From contig PCXJ01000074.1 in assembly GCA_002787615.1 (NCBI GenBank), positions 1 through 6,882 on the forward strand: a stretch of 6,882 bases of DNA. Reading direction: 5' to 3'. Origin of the DNA: Alphaproteobacteria bacterium CG11_big_fil_rev_8_21_14_0_20_44_7. GTDB taxonomy: Bacteria > Pseudomonadota > Alphaproteobacteria > Rickettsiales > 21-14-0-20-44-7. A model generated the notes under the pieces. The model saw only the letters and a list, made by a program, of their open reading frames with translations, searched no databases and was not told where the DNA came from. Below, piece after piece: positions 1 to 5,402 of this stretch; position 1 is the stretch's first letter, and every line of letters starts with the position of its first letter. The translations under genes and the position numbers were made by a program.

Positions 1-190
1 CGCTTTCAAGTTTATTGAACTGGATAACATTACCGGAGCCGGAAGTTGCATTCAGCCCTTTTGGGATGATTTCACGCGGGGCTTCCTCAACAATTTTGTC
101 CCATTCCCCACAAGCGGTGCATTGCCCTTGCCATTTTTGGTAAACCGAGCCGCATTCATTGCACACATATTGTTTTTTAGCTTTAGACAT
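1..190 (-). CDS. radA: DNA repair protein RadA, N-terminal part (runs off the left edge)
   Basis: RadA (Sms) is a RecA-like ATPase and helicase that processes recombination intermediates such as branched DNA. Only the first 63 codons lie here. They show the family's N-terminal zinc finger: C10-x2-C13, then C24-x2-C27, in the characteristic setting of KWQGQC followed by ACGEWD. A short linker then leads toward the ATPase core, which is outside the window, so the Walker motifs cannot be checked. The ATG lies directly after the fliQ stop codon (TAA at 193-191, ATG at 190-188) with no spacer, so translation is probably coupled to fliQ and the two genes are probably cotranscribed. A purine-rich stretch at the end of fliQ (GAAGAAGATGAA) may serve as a weak ribosome site. 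The identification is firm; the intactness of the rest of the gene is unknown. Confidence 0.93.
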   Translation of the reverse strand, partial: MSKAKKQYVCNECGSVYQKWQGQCTACGEWDKIVEEAPREIIPKGLNATSGSGNVIQFNKLES

Positions 191-475
191 TTATTCATCT
201 TCTTCGGAATTCTCAATTTCTGCGATTTTTGTGTATAATTCCTCAGAAAATGAAACCAGAGTTGAGCCGATAAACGGCATAAACATAATTAGCGCGAAGG
301 CGATTGCGATGATTTTCGGCACAAAAGAAAGCGTCATTTCCTGAATCTGCGTTAGTGCCTGAAAAAGCGAGATGATAAGACCAACCGTAAGCGCAACCAA
401 CATGATAGGCAGCGAAATTTTGAGCAATACCCAAATTGCCTCACTGCCGATTGATAATATCTCCGATGCGCCCAT
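191..475 (-). CDS. fliQ: Flagellar export-gate protein FliQ
   Basis: FliQ is a small inner-membrane protein which, with FliP and FliR, forms the export gate of the flagellar type III secretion apparatus. The 94 residues show two hydrophobic segments (about 14-38 and 52-75). Between them is the family's signature loop, roughly QALTQIQEMTLSFVPKI (39-55), which is close to the usual QIQEQTLSFVPK form. The length is slightly above the usual 87-90 because of a short acidic tail ending EENSEEDE-like (about 85-94). The start is the first ATG after the divergent gap and gives the normal N-terminus. fliQ often sits beside fliR and flhB; here the next gene is radA, fused to it without a spacer. FliQ resembles the injectisome protein SctS (EscS/YscS), but the loop sequence and the nearby rpoN favour the flagellar form. 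Confidence 0.93.
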   Translation of the reverse strand: MGASEILSIGSEAIWVLLKISLPIMLVALTVGLIISLFQALTQIQEMTLSFVPKIIAIAFALIMFMPFIGSTLVSFSEELYTKIAEIENSEEDE

Positions 476-498
476 AGATTAGTTTTACTATATATATG

Positions 499-504
499 AT
501 TATA
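499..504 (-). promoter_or_regulatory. Candidate -10 box for fliQ-radA
   Basis: A perfect TATAAT reads on the minus strand at 504-499, 23 bases before the fliQ ATG. No good -35 lies 16-18 bp upstream of it. A second TATAAT lies at 547-542 on the minus strand, also without a -35. A weaker pair, TCGACT-N16-TAAAAC, ends 6 bases before the ATG. fliQ has no clear Shine-Dalgarno. A promoter must lie in this 81-bp divergent gap if fliQ heads its operon, but which element is used cannot be decided here. Confidence 0.3.
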
Positions 505-520
505 GTCGAGAAATTTTTTG

Positions 521-549
521 TTGTGATTACGGCATCAAAGCATTATACA
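521..549 (+). promoter_or_regulatory. Candidate promoter of rnd (leaderless geometry)
   Basis: TTGTGA (521-526), a 17-bp spacer and TATACA (544-549) form a -35/-10-like pair. The -10 ends 7 bases before the rnd ATG at 557, which places transcription start at about 556-557. rnd has no purine-rich ribosome site, which fits a leaderless mRNA. Both hexamers are 4/6 matches to consensus, so the call rests mainly on spacing and on the same layout recurring at other genes in the window. Confidence 0.45.
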
Positions 550-556
550 AATTCAT

Positions 557-1165
557 ATGACAAACCATCTGCATAAGAATGATTTACCCGCAAACGTCCA
601 TTTTGGTGACGTTGTGGCAATTGATACCGAGACTTTAGGGTTGAACCCAATGCGTGATAGGCTCTGTGTGGTGCAGCTTTCCGATGGCAACGGGGATGCG
701 CATTTGGTGCAGTTTGACGGCGATGATTATAGCGCGCCAAATTTGCGTACAATGCTGGCGGATGAAACTATTCTCAAGCTTTTCCATTTTGCACGTTTTG
801 ATTTGGCAGTGCTAAAATATAATTTGCATGTAATGCCGCAGAATATTTATTGCACGCGCACTGCTTCCAAGCTTTCACGCACATATACCGATAATCACGG
901 CTTGAAGGTGCTTTGTGAGGAAATCCTTGGGATTGATATCTCCAAAAAGCAGCAATCTTCCTATTGGGGTATTGAGGAATTGACCGAAAAGCAAATTGAT
1001 TATGCTGCCAATGACGTTTTGCATTTGCATCAGCTATATGGCGAGCTGAATCTGCGTTTAGAGCGCGAAGGCCGCTTGCAACTGGCGTTGGGTGTGATGG
1101 AATTTTTGCCAACCCGTGCCGAGCTTGACCTTAGCGGTTGGGATGGCGATATTTTCGCGCATTAA
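557..1165 (+). CDS. rnd: Ribonuclease D, short alphaproteobacterial form
   Basis: This is a 3'-5' exoribonuclease of the DEDDy class, acting in the cytoplasm on the 3' ends of structured RNAs such as tRNA precursors. All catalytic positions are visible: Exo I AIDTETLGL (D23, E25), Exo II HFARFDLAVL (D82) and Exo III YAANDVLHLH (Y149 and D153). The protein has 202 residues, about half of the E. coli enzyme, because the C-terminal HRDC domains are absent. That short form is usual in alphaproteobacteria, so this is not a truncation. The N-terminus (MTNHLHKNDLP) fits the family start, which supports the ATG at 557. It is divergent from fliQ and 126 bp before the next gene. Substrate specificity is inferred from the family only. 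Confidence 0.92.
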   Translation: MTNHLHKNDLPANVHFGDVVAIDTETLGLNPMRDRLCVVQLSDGNGDAHLVQFDGDDYSAPNLRTMLADETILKLFHFARFDLAVLKYNLHVMPQNIYCTRTASKLSRTYTDNHGLKVLCEEILGIDISKKQQSSYWGIEELTEKQIDYAANDVLHLHQLYGELNLRLEREGRLQLALGVMEFLPTRAELDLSGWDGDIFAH

Positions 1166-1218
1166 TCTCTGTCCAAATAATCAAGATAAAATCCAAAATC
1201 ATATCTGGTTAATTTTTA

Positions 1219-1248
1219 TTGACGTACGCAGTTAATATTTGCTAAACC
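1219..1248 (+). promoter_or_regulatory. Candidate promoter of the 224-residue orphan gene
   Basis: TTGACG (1219-1224) is a good -35. The -10 is poor: TAAACC at 1243-1248 with an 18-bp spacer, or CTAAAC with 17. The sequence from 1232 to 1246 reads TTAA-N7-TAAA, one base from the CtrA consensus TTAA-N7-TTAA, and overlaps this promoter. The predicted start, near 1255, would leave a leader of about 35-40 bases that includes the ribosome site at 1280-1284. No other structure was seen in the 126-bp gap, and no intrinsic terminator follows rnd. Confidence 0.35.
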
Positions 1249-1279
1249 TTGTGCCACGAATAATAATTTCAAATTAAAT

Positions 1280-1284
1280 GGAGA
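1280..1284 (+). promoter_or_regulatory. Ribosome binding site of the 224-residue orphan
   Basis: GGAGA at 1280-1284 stands 7 bases before the ATG at 1292 and fixes that start. It is one of the few clear Shine-Dalgarno sites in the window and contrasts with rnd, kdsD, lptC and the minus-strand orphan, which lack one. Confidence 0.7.
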
Positions 1285-1291
1285 GAAAATT

Positions 1292-1966
1292 ATGAGCAGT
1301 GATACCACACAAGATACCCCACAAGCTTGCGCCGGAGCAATTAATGAACGCTATACTGATAGGGGTGTTTCTACTTCAAACCATTTGCCGAATCTATTAA
1401 ATGAGCTGGTGGGGATGTATAACGGCAATCCGAAAGGATATTATATCACTGATGAATCTATAGCGGTGCTGAAAAGAGGTTTGCTTCACGATGAAACTAT
1501 CTCGCCTGTGAGTAAATTGGACGGCTTGGTTGCTAAGTTGAATAAATTTGAGACTCCAACCAATGAAGATGTAGTAGATTTGGGCAATGTGCAAACAGCA
1601 ATTGCAAATTGGCAAGGCTTCGAAGCTGCATTGTCAGATGAAAATACAACTGACGAAGCTAAGCTAGAGGTGCGCGCGGCAATGAAAAAGTTGCGGAAGT
1701 CTTATGACGGAAAAGATTTGTCAGACAAAGATTTGATATCTGCTGTTGAAAGAATTGATTTGGTGGAAGGGCAATTTTCTGCAATTGAGGCGTTGGCAGC
1801 GGATCTGAATGATGGCAAGCCGCCAAGAGTAGAAGATTTGCGGGTGTTGGGTAGTATCGCGCAAGCGCAAGTTGCGATTGCAAATTCGCCAGAAGCGGCG
1901 GCAAGCCAATATAGGCAAATGTTGAGTCCGATTTTGGGTAATGCCGGAATCGAGCTTTGCGCCTAA
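1292..1966 (+). CDS. Uncharacterised 224-residue protein with degenerate helical repeats
   Basis: I do not recognise a family. The protein is acidic to neutral, soluble in appearance, with no signal peptide or membrane segment, and only two cysteines (C13 and C223). It starts with a polar, probably disordered stretch (1-30) and then appears to hold four related units of about 35-40 residues, described separately. Units two and four are the most alike, sharing LN, P-x-x-ED, LG and AIAN at matching places. The start is fixed by a GGAGA site 7 bases upstream. The gene lies between rnd and kdsD, with 126 and 42 bp gaps, and probably has its own promoter. A repeat scaffold of paired helices suggests protein binding, but that is only inference; nothing points to catalysis. 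Codon usage looks like the neighbours', so it is probably a real and resident gene. Confidence 0.8.
   Translation: MSSDTTQDTPQACAGAINERYTDRGVSTSNHLPNLLNELVGMYNGNPKGYYITDESIAVLKRGLLHDETISPVSKLDGLVAKLNKFETPTNEDVVDLGNVQTAIANWQGFEAALSDENTTDEAKLEVRAAMKKLRKSYDGKDLSDKDLISAVERIDLVEGQFSAIEALAADLNDGKPPRVEDLRVLGSIAQAQVAIANSPEAAASQYRQMLSPILGNAGIELCA
1391..1897 (+). repeat. Four degenerate protein repeats inside the orphan gene
   Basis: Aligned by eye, residues 34-68, 75-112, 127-165 and 163-201 share a layout: a leucine-rich helix, a short N/D/G turn, a small motif, then a second helix. The motif reads YITDESIAVL, TPTNEDVVDL, DLSDKDLISAV and PPRVEDLRVL in turn. Units two and four also share AIAN, and the DNA there (1598-1612 and 1874-1888) agrees at 13 of 15 bases. 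Units one and three are much weaker matches, so a two-unit duplication is the safer reading. Confidence 0.5.
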
Positions 1967-1973
1967 CTTTATC

Positions 1974-2002
1974 TTGATTAGATAGGTTGCAGGCAATATA
2001 AC
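1974..2002 (+). promoter_or_regulatory. Candidate promoter of the kdsD-lpt cluster (leaderless geometry)
   Basis: TTGATT (1974-1979), exactly 17 bp, then TATAAC (1997-2002, 5/6 match to TATAAT). Six bases separate the -10 from the kdsD ATG at 2009, placing transcription start at or next to the A of the start codon. No Shine-Dalgarno precedes kdsD, and the only in-frame codons back to the stop at 1979-1981 offer no other start. Read-through from the gene upstream (42-bp gap) is also possible. Confidence 0.5.
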
Positions 2003-2008
2003 CTCTAT

Positions 2009-2962
2009 ATGCCTGATATAAAAACAGCAAAGCGTGTATTGCGGCAGGAAATTGCCGGACTGGAAGCGTTGGAAAACGCGCTTGGGCAGGAATTTATCGC
2101 CGTTGCCCAGAAGATTGAAGACCTCATAAAGGATGGTAAGGGCAGGGTGGTGATTTCCGGTATGGGGAAATCCGGCCATGTTGCGAAGAAGATTGCCGCA
2201 ACGCTAGCATCGACAGGAACTCCGGCATTTTTTGTGCATCCCGCCGAAGCGAGCCATGGCGATTTGGGGATGATAACCGCACATGATATCGTGATTTTAC
2301 TCTCTAATTCCGGTGAAACGGCAGAGCTCAAAGATATCTCAGCATATTGCAAAAGATTTGGCATCTTTTTGGTGGGAATTGTCCGTAAAAAAACTTCAGC
2401 TCTGGTTGATGCTGCCGATATCGCGCTGATTCTCCCCGATACGGAAGAGGCGAATTCTGTCAACGCGCCGACAACTTCCACAACAATGATGATGGCACTC
2501 GGCGATGCGCTGGCGGTTAGTTTGCTGGAAAGCAGAGGTTTTGAGAATGAGGATTTTAAGACATTTCATCCCGGTGGCAAGCTTGGCGCAGCATTCCTAA
2601 CGGTTGCGGAATTAATGCATAAAGGCTCTGAAATTCCGTTGGTGGATATGGGGCAAAAAATGTCTGAAGCTCTAATGACGATAACCGGCAAGAAGTTTGG
2701 TTGTGCGGGGGTTGTGGAAAGTGGTAAGCTGGTTGGAATTATTACGGATGGGGATGTGCGCCGCCATATGGATGCCGATTTTCTCGGCAAAAAAGTTGCA
2801 GATGTGATGACCAAAAATCCGGTGACAATCCGTCCAAAAGCATTAGCAGCCGAAGCGCTGAATATCATGAACACACGCCAAATCACCAGTGTTTTTGTGG
2901 CAGAAGACAGCAAGCCTGTGGGTATTATTCATATCCATGATTTGCTCCGCGCCGGGGTTTGA
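2009..2962 (+). CDS. kdsD: Arabinose-5-phosphate isomerase KdsD/KpsF
   Basis: The enzyme interconverts ribulose 5-phosphate and arabinose 5-phosphate, the first step toward Kdo, the inner-core sugar of lipopolysaccharide. The 317 residues have the normal family layout: an SIS sugar-isomerase domain (about 35-180) and two CBS domains (about 203-262 and 265-317). Family motifs seen are GMGKSG (51-56, with K54), the HPAEASHGDLGMI stretch (77-89), NSGET (100-104), APTTSTT (153-159) and TFHPGG (185-190, H187). These cover the positions expected for the catalytic Lys, Glu and His of KdsD. The loop before APTTSTT reads EEANSVN where many homologues have EACPLNL-like residues, a small departure. The gene leads a plus-strand cluster with lptC 41 bp downstream. 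CBS domains suggest control by a small ligand, but which one cannot be told from the sequence. Confidence 0.95.
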   Translation: MPDIKTAKRVLRQEIAGLEALENALGQEFIAVAQKIEDLIKDGKGRVVISGMGKSGHVAKKIAATLASTGTPAFFVHPAEASHGDLGMITAHDIVILLSNSGETAELKDISAYCKRFGIFLVGIVRKKTSALVDAADIALILPDTEEANSVNAPTTSTTMMMALGDALAVSLLESRGFENEDFKTFHPGGKLGAAFLTVAELMHKGSEIPLVDMGQKMSEALMTITGKKFGCAGVVESGKLVGIITDGDVRRHMDADFLGKKVADVMTKNPVTIRPKALAAEALNIMNTRQITSVFVAEDSKPVGIIHIHDLLRAGV

Positions 2963-2968
2963 GGTTTG

Positions 2969-2997
2969 TTGCAATAAACATAAATTTAGAGTATCTG
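2969..2997 (+). promoter_or_regulatory. Weak candidate promoter before lptC
   Basis: TTGCAA (2969-2974), 17 bp, then TATCTG (2992-2997), followed by 6 bases and the GTG of lptC at 3004. The -10 is poor (3/6). It is listed because the spacing repeats that seen at kdsD, rnd and the minus-strand orphan. An internal promoter would let lptCAB be made independently of kdsD. Confidence 0.25.
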
Positions 2998-3003
2998 ATT
3001 TAG

Positions 3004-3645
3004 GTGAGCATTTTTATCAAAGATTGGGGGCAGGTAGAGGTGGAGGCGGTTACGCGCTCGGTGCGCCGCTATAGCTATTTGGTGACTTCTCTCAAGTTTA
3101 TTATCCCGTTTTTGGCATTAACACTGGTATTGCTGATGTTCGTATTTACGTCAGATGATACTGAGTCTGAGAAAATTACTCTTGAGCCGGGTGAAGTGGC
3201 TGTTAGTGGAGTGGAGCAGTCATCTATGATAAATCCACGTTTTCATGGAGTTGATGCTGATAATCAGCCATATAATATCTTTGCTAAAACTGCTACCCAA
3301 CAATCCGAGAAAGAGGTTTTTTTGGAAAACCTCACTGCTGATATAACTTTGCAGGATGGCTCGTGGATTTCCATGGTTGCTGATAGCGGTGTGTACAAAT
3401 TCAATGAGGAATTGCTGCGGTTAAGTGGGGTGGTTGAGGTTTTTATAACCGCATATGATTTTAGCGGATATGAAATTCGCACAAAAGATGCTATTGCGGA
3501 TATAAAAAGAGGTTATCTAATGAGTGATGCCGATGTCACGGCTAAATCAGATATGGGTGATTTTACTGCAAAAGGCTTCTTAATTGAGCAGGGTAATCAA
3601 AAAATAACTTTCAAAGGGCCAATAAAGCTGGTTATATTCCAATGA
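3004..3645 (+). CDS. lptC: Lipopolysaccharide export protein LptC
   Basis: LptC is a bitopic inner-membrane protein that receives lipopolysaccharide from the LptB2FG extractor and passes it to LptA in the periplasm. The 213-residue product has a short basic cytoplasmic end (RSVRRYSY, about 18-25), one membrane segment (about 28-48) and a long periplasmic part rich in alternating polar and nonpolar residues, as expected for the beta-jellyroll fold. Sequence identity to well-studied LptC is low in this family, so the call leans on topology, length and position directly before lptA and lptB. The start is GTG: an in-frame TAG sits at 3001-3003 immediately before it, and the first in-frame ATG falls inside the membrane segment. 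No Shine-Dalgarno is evident. The stop overlaps the lptA start (ATGA, 3642-3645). Confidence 0.88.
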   Translation: MSIFIKDWGQVEVEAVTRSVRRYSYLVTSLKFIIPFLALTLVLLMFVFTSDDTESEKITLEPGEVAVSGVEQSSMINPRFHGVDADNQPYNIFAKTATQQSEKEVFLENLTADITLQDGSWISMVADSGVYKFNEELLRLSGVVEVFITAYDFSGYEIRTKDAIADIKRGYLMSDADVTAKSDMGDFTAKGFLIEQGNQKITFKGPIKLVIFQ

Positions 3646-4172
3646 TGAGATGCGCGATGAAAAAGATTCTATTCGTAATATTGCTGATGAGCGCTATGGC
3701 GGCAAATGCCGGACTGATTCCGGGGCATGAAACAACTCAGGCAATAGAAATTAATGCTGACTCGCTGGAAGTGTTGCAGGCAGAAAAAAGGGCGATATTT
3801 AGCGGTAATGTTCTGGCGGAGCAGGGTAGTATGAAATTGCGTGCCGATAAGATGCTGGTTTATTATGGTGGCAATAAGAAAAAATCGGAAAGTTCCAACA
3901 ACTCCATCAGCAAAATTGAAGTTATCGGCAATGTTTTCCTATCCTCGCCAAAAGAAACCGCAAAAGGCTATAACGGTGTTTATGATACGAATAACGGCGT
4001 TGTTGTGCTTTCCGGCGATGTTGTGCTAACGCGCGGGCAAAATATTATCAAAGGTAGTGAGCTGACATTTGATATCAACTCAGGGCGCAGCAAAATTACC
4101 AAAAGTGAAGCTGCTACCGAGAGTGGTGAGCGTGTGCGCGGCTTATTCGTACCGGAAGGAAAACAAGAGTGA
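3642..4172 (+). CDS. lptA: Lipopolysaccharide transport periplasmic protein LptA
   Basis: LptA polymerises or bridges in the periplasm to carry lipopolysaccharide from LptC to the outer-membrane LptD. The 176 residues begin with a signal peptide (hydrophobic run about 9-20, likely cut after ANA at 23). An OstA/LptA domain follows (about 34-155), with typical patterns INADSLEV, AIFSGNVLAEQGSMKLRADKMLVYY and VVVLSGDVVLTRGQNIIKGSEL-like strands (longest pieces at residues 51-75 and 120-141). Three starts are possible: 3642 (ATG overlapping the lptC stop), 3645 and 3657. The last gives the more classical MKKILF signal start, while the first gives ATGA coupling; either leaves the mature protein unchanged. 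The stop overlaps the lptB start (GTGA, 4169-4172). Confidence 0.92.
   Translation: MMRCAMKKILFVILLMSAMAANAGLIPGHETTQAIEINADSLEVLQAEKRAIFSGNVLAEQGSMKLRADKMLVYYGGNKKKSESSNNSISKIEVIGNVFLSSPKETAKGYNGVYDTNNGVVVLSGDVVLTRGQNIIKGSELTFDINSGRSKITKSEAATESGERVRGLFVPEGKQE
4156..4160 (+). promoter_or_regulatory. Ribosome binding site of lptB
   Basis: AAGGA at 4156-4160, inside the last codons of lptA, lies 8 bases before the GTG at 4169. It supports the GTG start and hence the N-terminal extension of LptB. Confidence 0.7.
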
Positions 4173-4921
4173 TTGGCAAAAAAGAATCTGTAGGCGGTGA
4201 TTTGTCAACTTCATTGGTGGCGGAAAATCTTGGCAAGTCATACTCAAAAAAACCGGTAGTGCGCAATGTGTCGCTGCGCCTTAATCGCGGTGAGGTAGTT
4301 GGGCTTTTAGGACCGAACGGTGCGGGAAAAACCACCTGTTTTTATATGATAACCGGATTGGTGAGTCAGGATTACGGTAATATTTCCATCAATGGCTATG
4401 ATGTTAGCAATTTGCCGATGTATCGCCGTGCGCGGCTGGGTTTGGGCTATTTGCCGCAAGAAGCGAGTGTGTTTCGCGGATTGACGGTAGAAGATAATAT
4501 CATGTCGATTCTTGAAGTTTCGGAAACCGCATCGGAAAAACGGCAGGCAATGCTGGAGGAGCTTTTGGGTGAGTTCTCGCTAACCCATTTGCGCAAAACT
4601 CATGCCGTTGCACTTTCAGGCGGAGAGCGCCGCCGTTGTGAAATTGCCCGCGCTCTGGCTTCGCGCCCGTCATATATATTGCTCGATGAGCCATTGGCGG
4701 GAATTGATCCGGTGGCGATTGATGATGTGCGCAAACTGATAGTGCAGATGAAAAATCGCGGAATCGGTATTTTGATAACCGACCATAATGTGCGGGAAGC
4801 CTTGGATATTATTGACCGCGCCTATATTATCCATGACGGGGTGGTGATGATGGAAGGCACGCCGAAGGAAATCATCAAAAATCCGGATGTTAAGCGCGTC
4901 TATCTCGGTGAGCGGTTTTAG
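4169..4921 (+). CDS. lptB: Lipopolysaccharide export ATP-binding protein LptB
   Basis: LptB is the cytoplasmic ATPase of the LptB2FGC transporter that pulls lipopolysaccharide out of the inner membrane. All ABC motifs are present: Walker A GPNGAGKT (48-55), Q-loop LPQEAS (Q97), signature LSGGERRR (149-156), Walker B YILLDEP (169-175, E174) and H-loop TDHNVRE (H206). The stretch NLPMYRRARLGLGYLPQEAS-like (81-100) and the end VYLGERF are typical of LptB rather than of other ABC proteins. At 250 residues it carries about 14 extra N-terminal residues before the usual LVAENLGKSY start. These are included because a good AAGGA site precedes the GTG. lptF and lptG are not in the window. The stop TAG (4919-4921) overlaps the stop of the convergent minus-strand gene. 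Confidence 0.96.
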   Translation: MIGKKESVGGDLSTSLVAENLGKSYSKKPVVRNVSLRLNRGEVVGLLGPNGAGKTTCFYMITGLVSQDYGNISINGYDVSNLPMYRRARLGLGYLPQEASVFRGLTVEDNIMSILEVSETASEKRQAMLEELLGEFSLTHLRKTHAVALSGGERRRCEIARALASRPSYILLDEPLAGIDPVAIDDVRKLIVQMKNRGIGILITDHNVREALDIIDRAYIIHDGVVMMEGTPKEIIKNPDVKRVYLGERF

Positions 4922-5280
4922 CGAGCTCGCTCAGATTCGGCTTCTCTCTGCAATTTTCTCTCGCCCCTTTCAATAGCTTTGCGCATTTTGGTGGTGTATG
5001 TGCTTACAAACTCGGTTGCATCTTCTTTGCTACATAATGGCAAGGCTTTCTCAACAGCATTTACAGCATCAGCCATAGCGGCAGATACATGCTGGCTGTT
5101 AAATTCATTTCCTCTCATGCTTAATTTCATCCGTGAAGAGATTTTTATTAATGCGTAATCTATTATAAACCTCTTGTGTGCATCTAGCTCCGCTAACGCT
5201 GGTAGTTTTTTAGCTGCGGCTTGGATTGCTTTCTGATGAGTTGTGAAGAACTCTGATGGGTCGGGTTTTGCAAAAATCAT
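4918..5280 (-). CDS. Uncharacterised 120-residue, helix-rich protein
   Basis: I do not recognise this protein. It looks genuine: the frame is open over 120 codons with ordinary composition, and a consensus-like promoter stands directly upstream. It has no signal peptide or membrane segment, one cysteine (C83), and predicted helices through most of its length (about 8-30, 33-50, 63-80 and 85-118). The last helix is highly charged (KMRKAIERGERKLQREAE, about 98-115) and could form a coiled coil or bind nucleic acid, but this is only inference. There is no Shine-Dalgarno before the ATG. Its stop TAA (4920-4918) overlaps the lptB stop on the other strand, so the two genes converge with a 4-base overlap. 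It stands between lptB and rpoN, which are often adjacent in related genomes, suggesting a lineage-specific insertion. Confidence 0.7.
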   Translation of the reverse strand: MIFAKPDPSEFFTTHQKAIQAAAKKLPALAELDAHKRFIIDYALIKISSRMKLSMRGNEFNSQHVSAAMADAVNAVEKALPLCSKEDATEFVSTYTTKMRKAIERGERKLQREAESERAR

Positions 5281-5286
5281 TACTGG

Positions 5287-5315
5287 TAATTAACGAATTG
5301 AATTGCGCTTGTCAA
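5287..5315 (-). promoter_or_regulatory. Promoter of the 120-residue minus-strand gene (leaderless geometry)
   Basis: On the minus strand, a perfect TTGACA (5315-5310), exactly 17 bp, then TAATTA (5292-5287). Only six bases remain before the ATG at 5280, so transcription should start at or next to the start codon. The absence of a ribosome site agrees with a leaderless mRNA. This is the strongest -35 of the window. Confidence 0.6.
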
Positions 5316-5363
5316 GTATGGATGCTGGGCTTTGATGCAAATCTGCTACAGGGGAGGGTAAAA

Positions 5364-5385
5364 TAGAATCGCTATAGCGATTCTA
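5364..5385. repeat. Exact 22-bp palindrome with two GANTC sites
   Basis: The half-site TAGAATCGCTA (5364-5374) is followed without spacer by its exact reverse complement (5375-5385). It holds GAATC (5366-5370) and GATTC (5379-5383), both targets of the alphaproteobacterial methyltransferase CcrM. No T-run follows on either strand, so it is not an intrinsic terminator. It lies between the two divergent promoters, about 18 bp before the CtrA-like box, and is best read as a candidate operator for a dimeric regulator. The regulator is unknown. Confidence 0.6.
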
Positions 5386-5402
5386 GCAAGAACTATGCCA
5401 TG

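Noticed and set aside
487..506. Short inverted repeat ACTATA...TATAGT in the fliQ-rnd gap
   Set aside because: Six A/T-rich base pairs around an 8-base loop in an AT-rich gap is expected by chance and does not form a stable hairpin.
1985..2004. AGGTT...AACCT inverted repeat as a terminator of the 224-residue orphan gene
   Set aside because: Five base pairs around a long loop with no T-run; the same bases make a better promoter for kdsD.
1659..2179. Two long minus-strand frames (123 and 152 codons) opposite the 224-residue orphan
   Set aside because: They overlap each other, and the plus-strand frame has a ribosome site, a coherent internal repeat and coding-like composition. They did make me lower confidence in the orphan slightly.
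2005..2481. 158-codon open frame on the minus strand opposite kdsD
   Set aside because: It lies fully opposite the well-supported SIS domain of kdsD, and its serine- and alanine-rich product is typical of a shadow frame.
4909..4933. Inverted repeat TGAGCG...CGCTCA with an inner palindrome AGCGAGCTCGCT at the lptB end, as a bidirectional terminator
   Set aside because: No T-run follows on either strand, the two possible pairings exclude each other, and the inner one leaves no loop. Much of it is coding sequence of one or the other gene.
5359..5364. TAAAAT as an additional rpoN -10 box just before the palindrome
   Set aside because: The only -35-like hexamer upstream (TTGATG at 5332-5337) is 21 bp away, outside the workable range.
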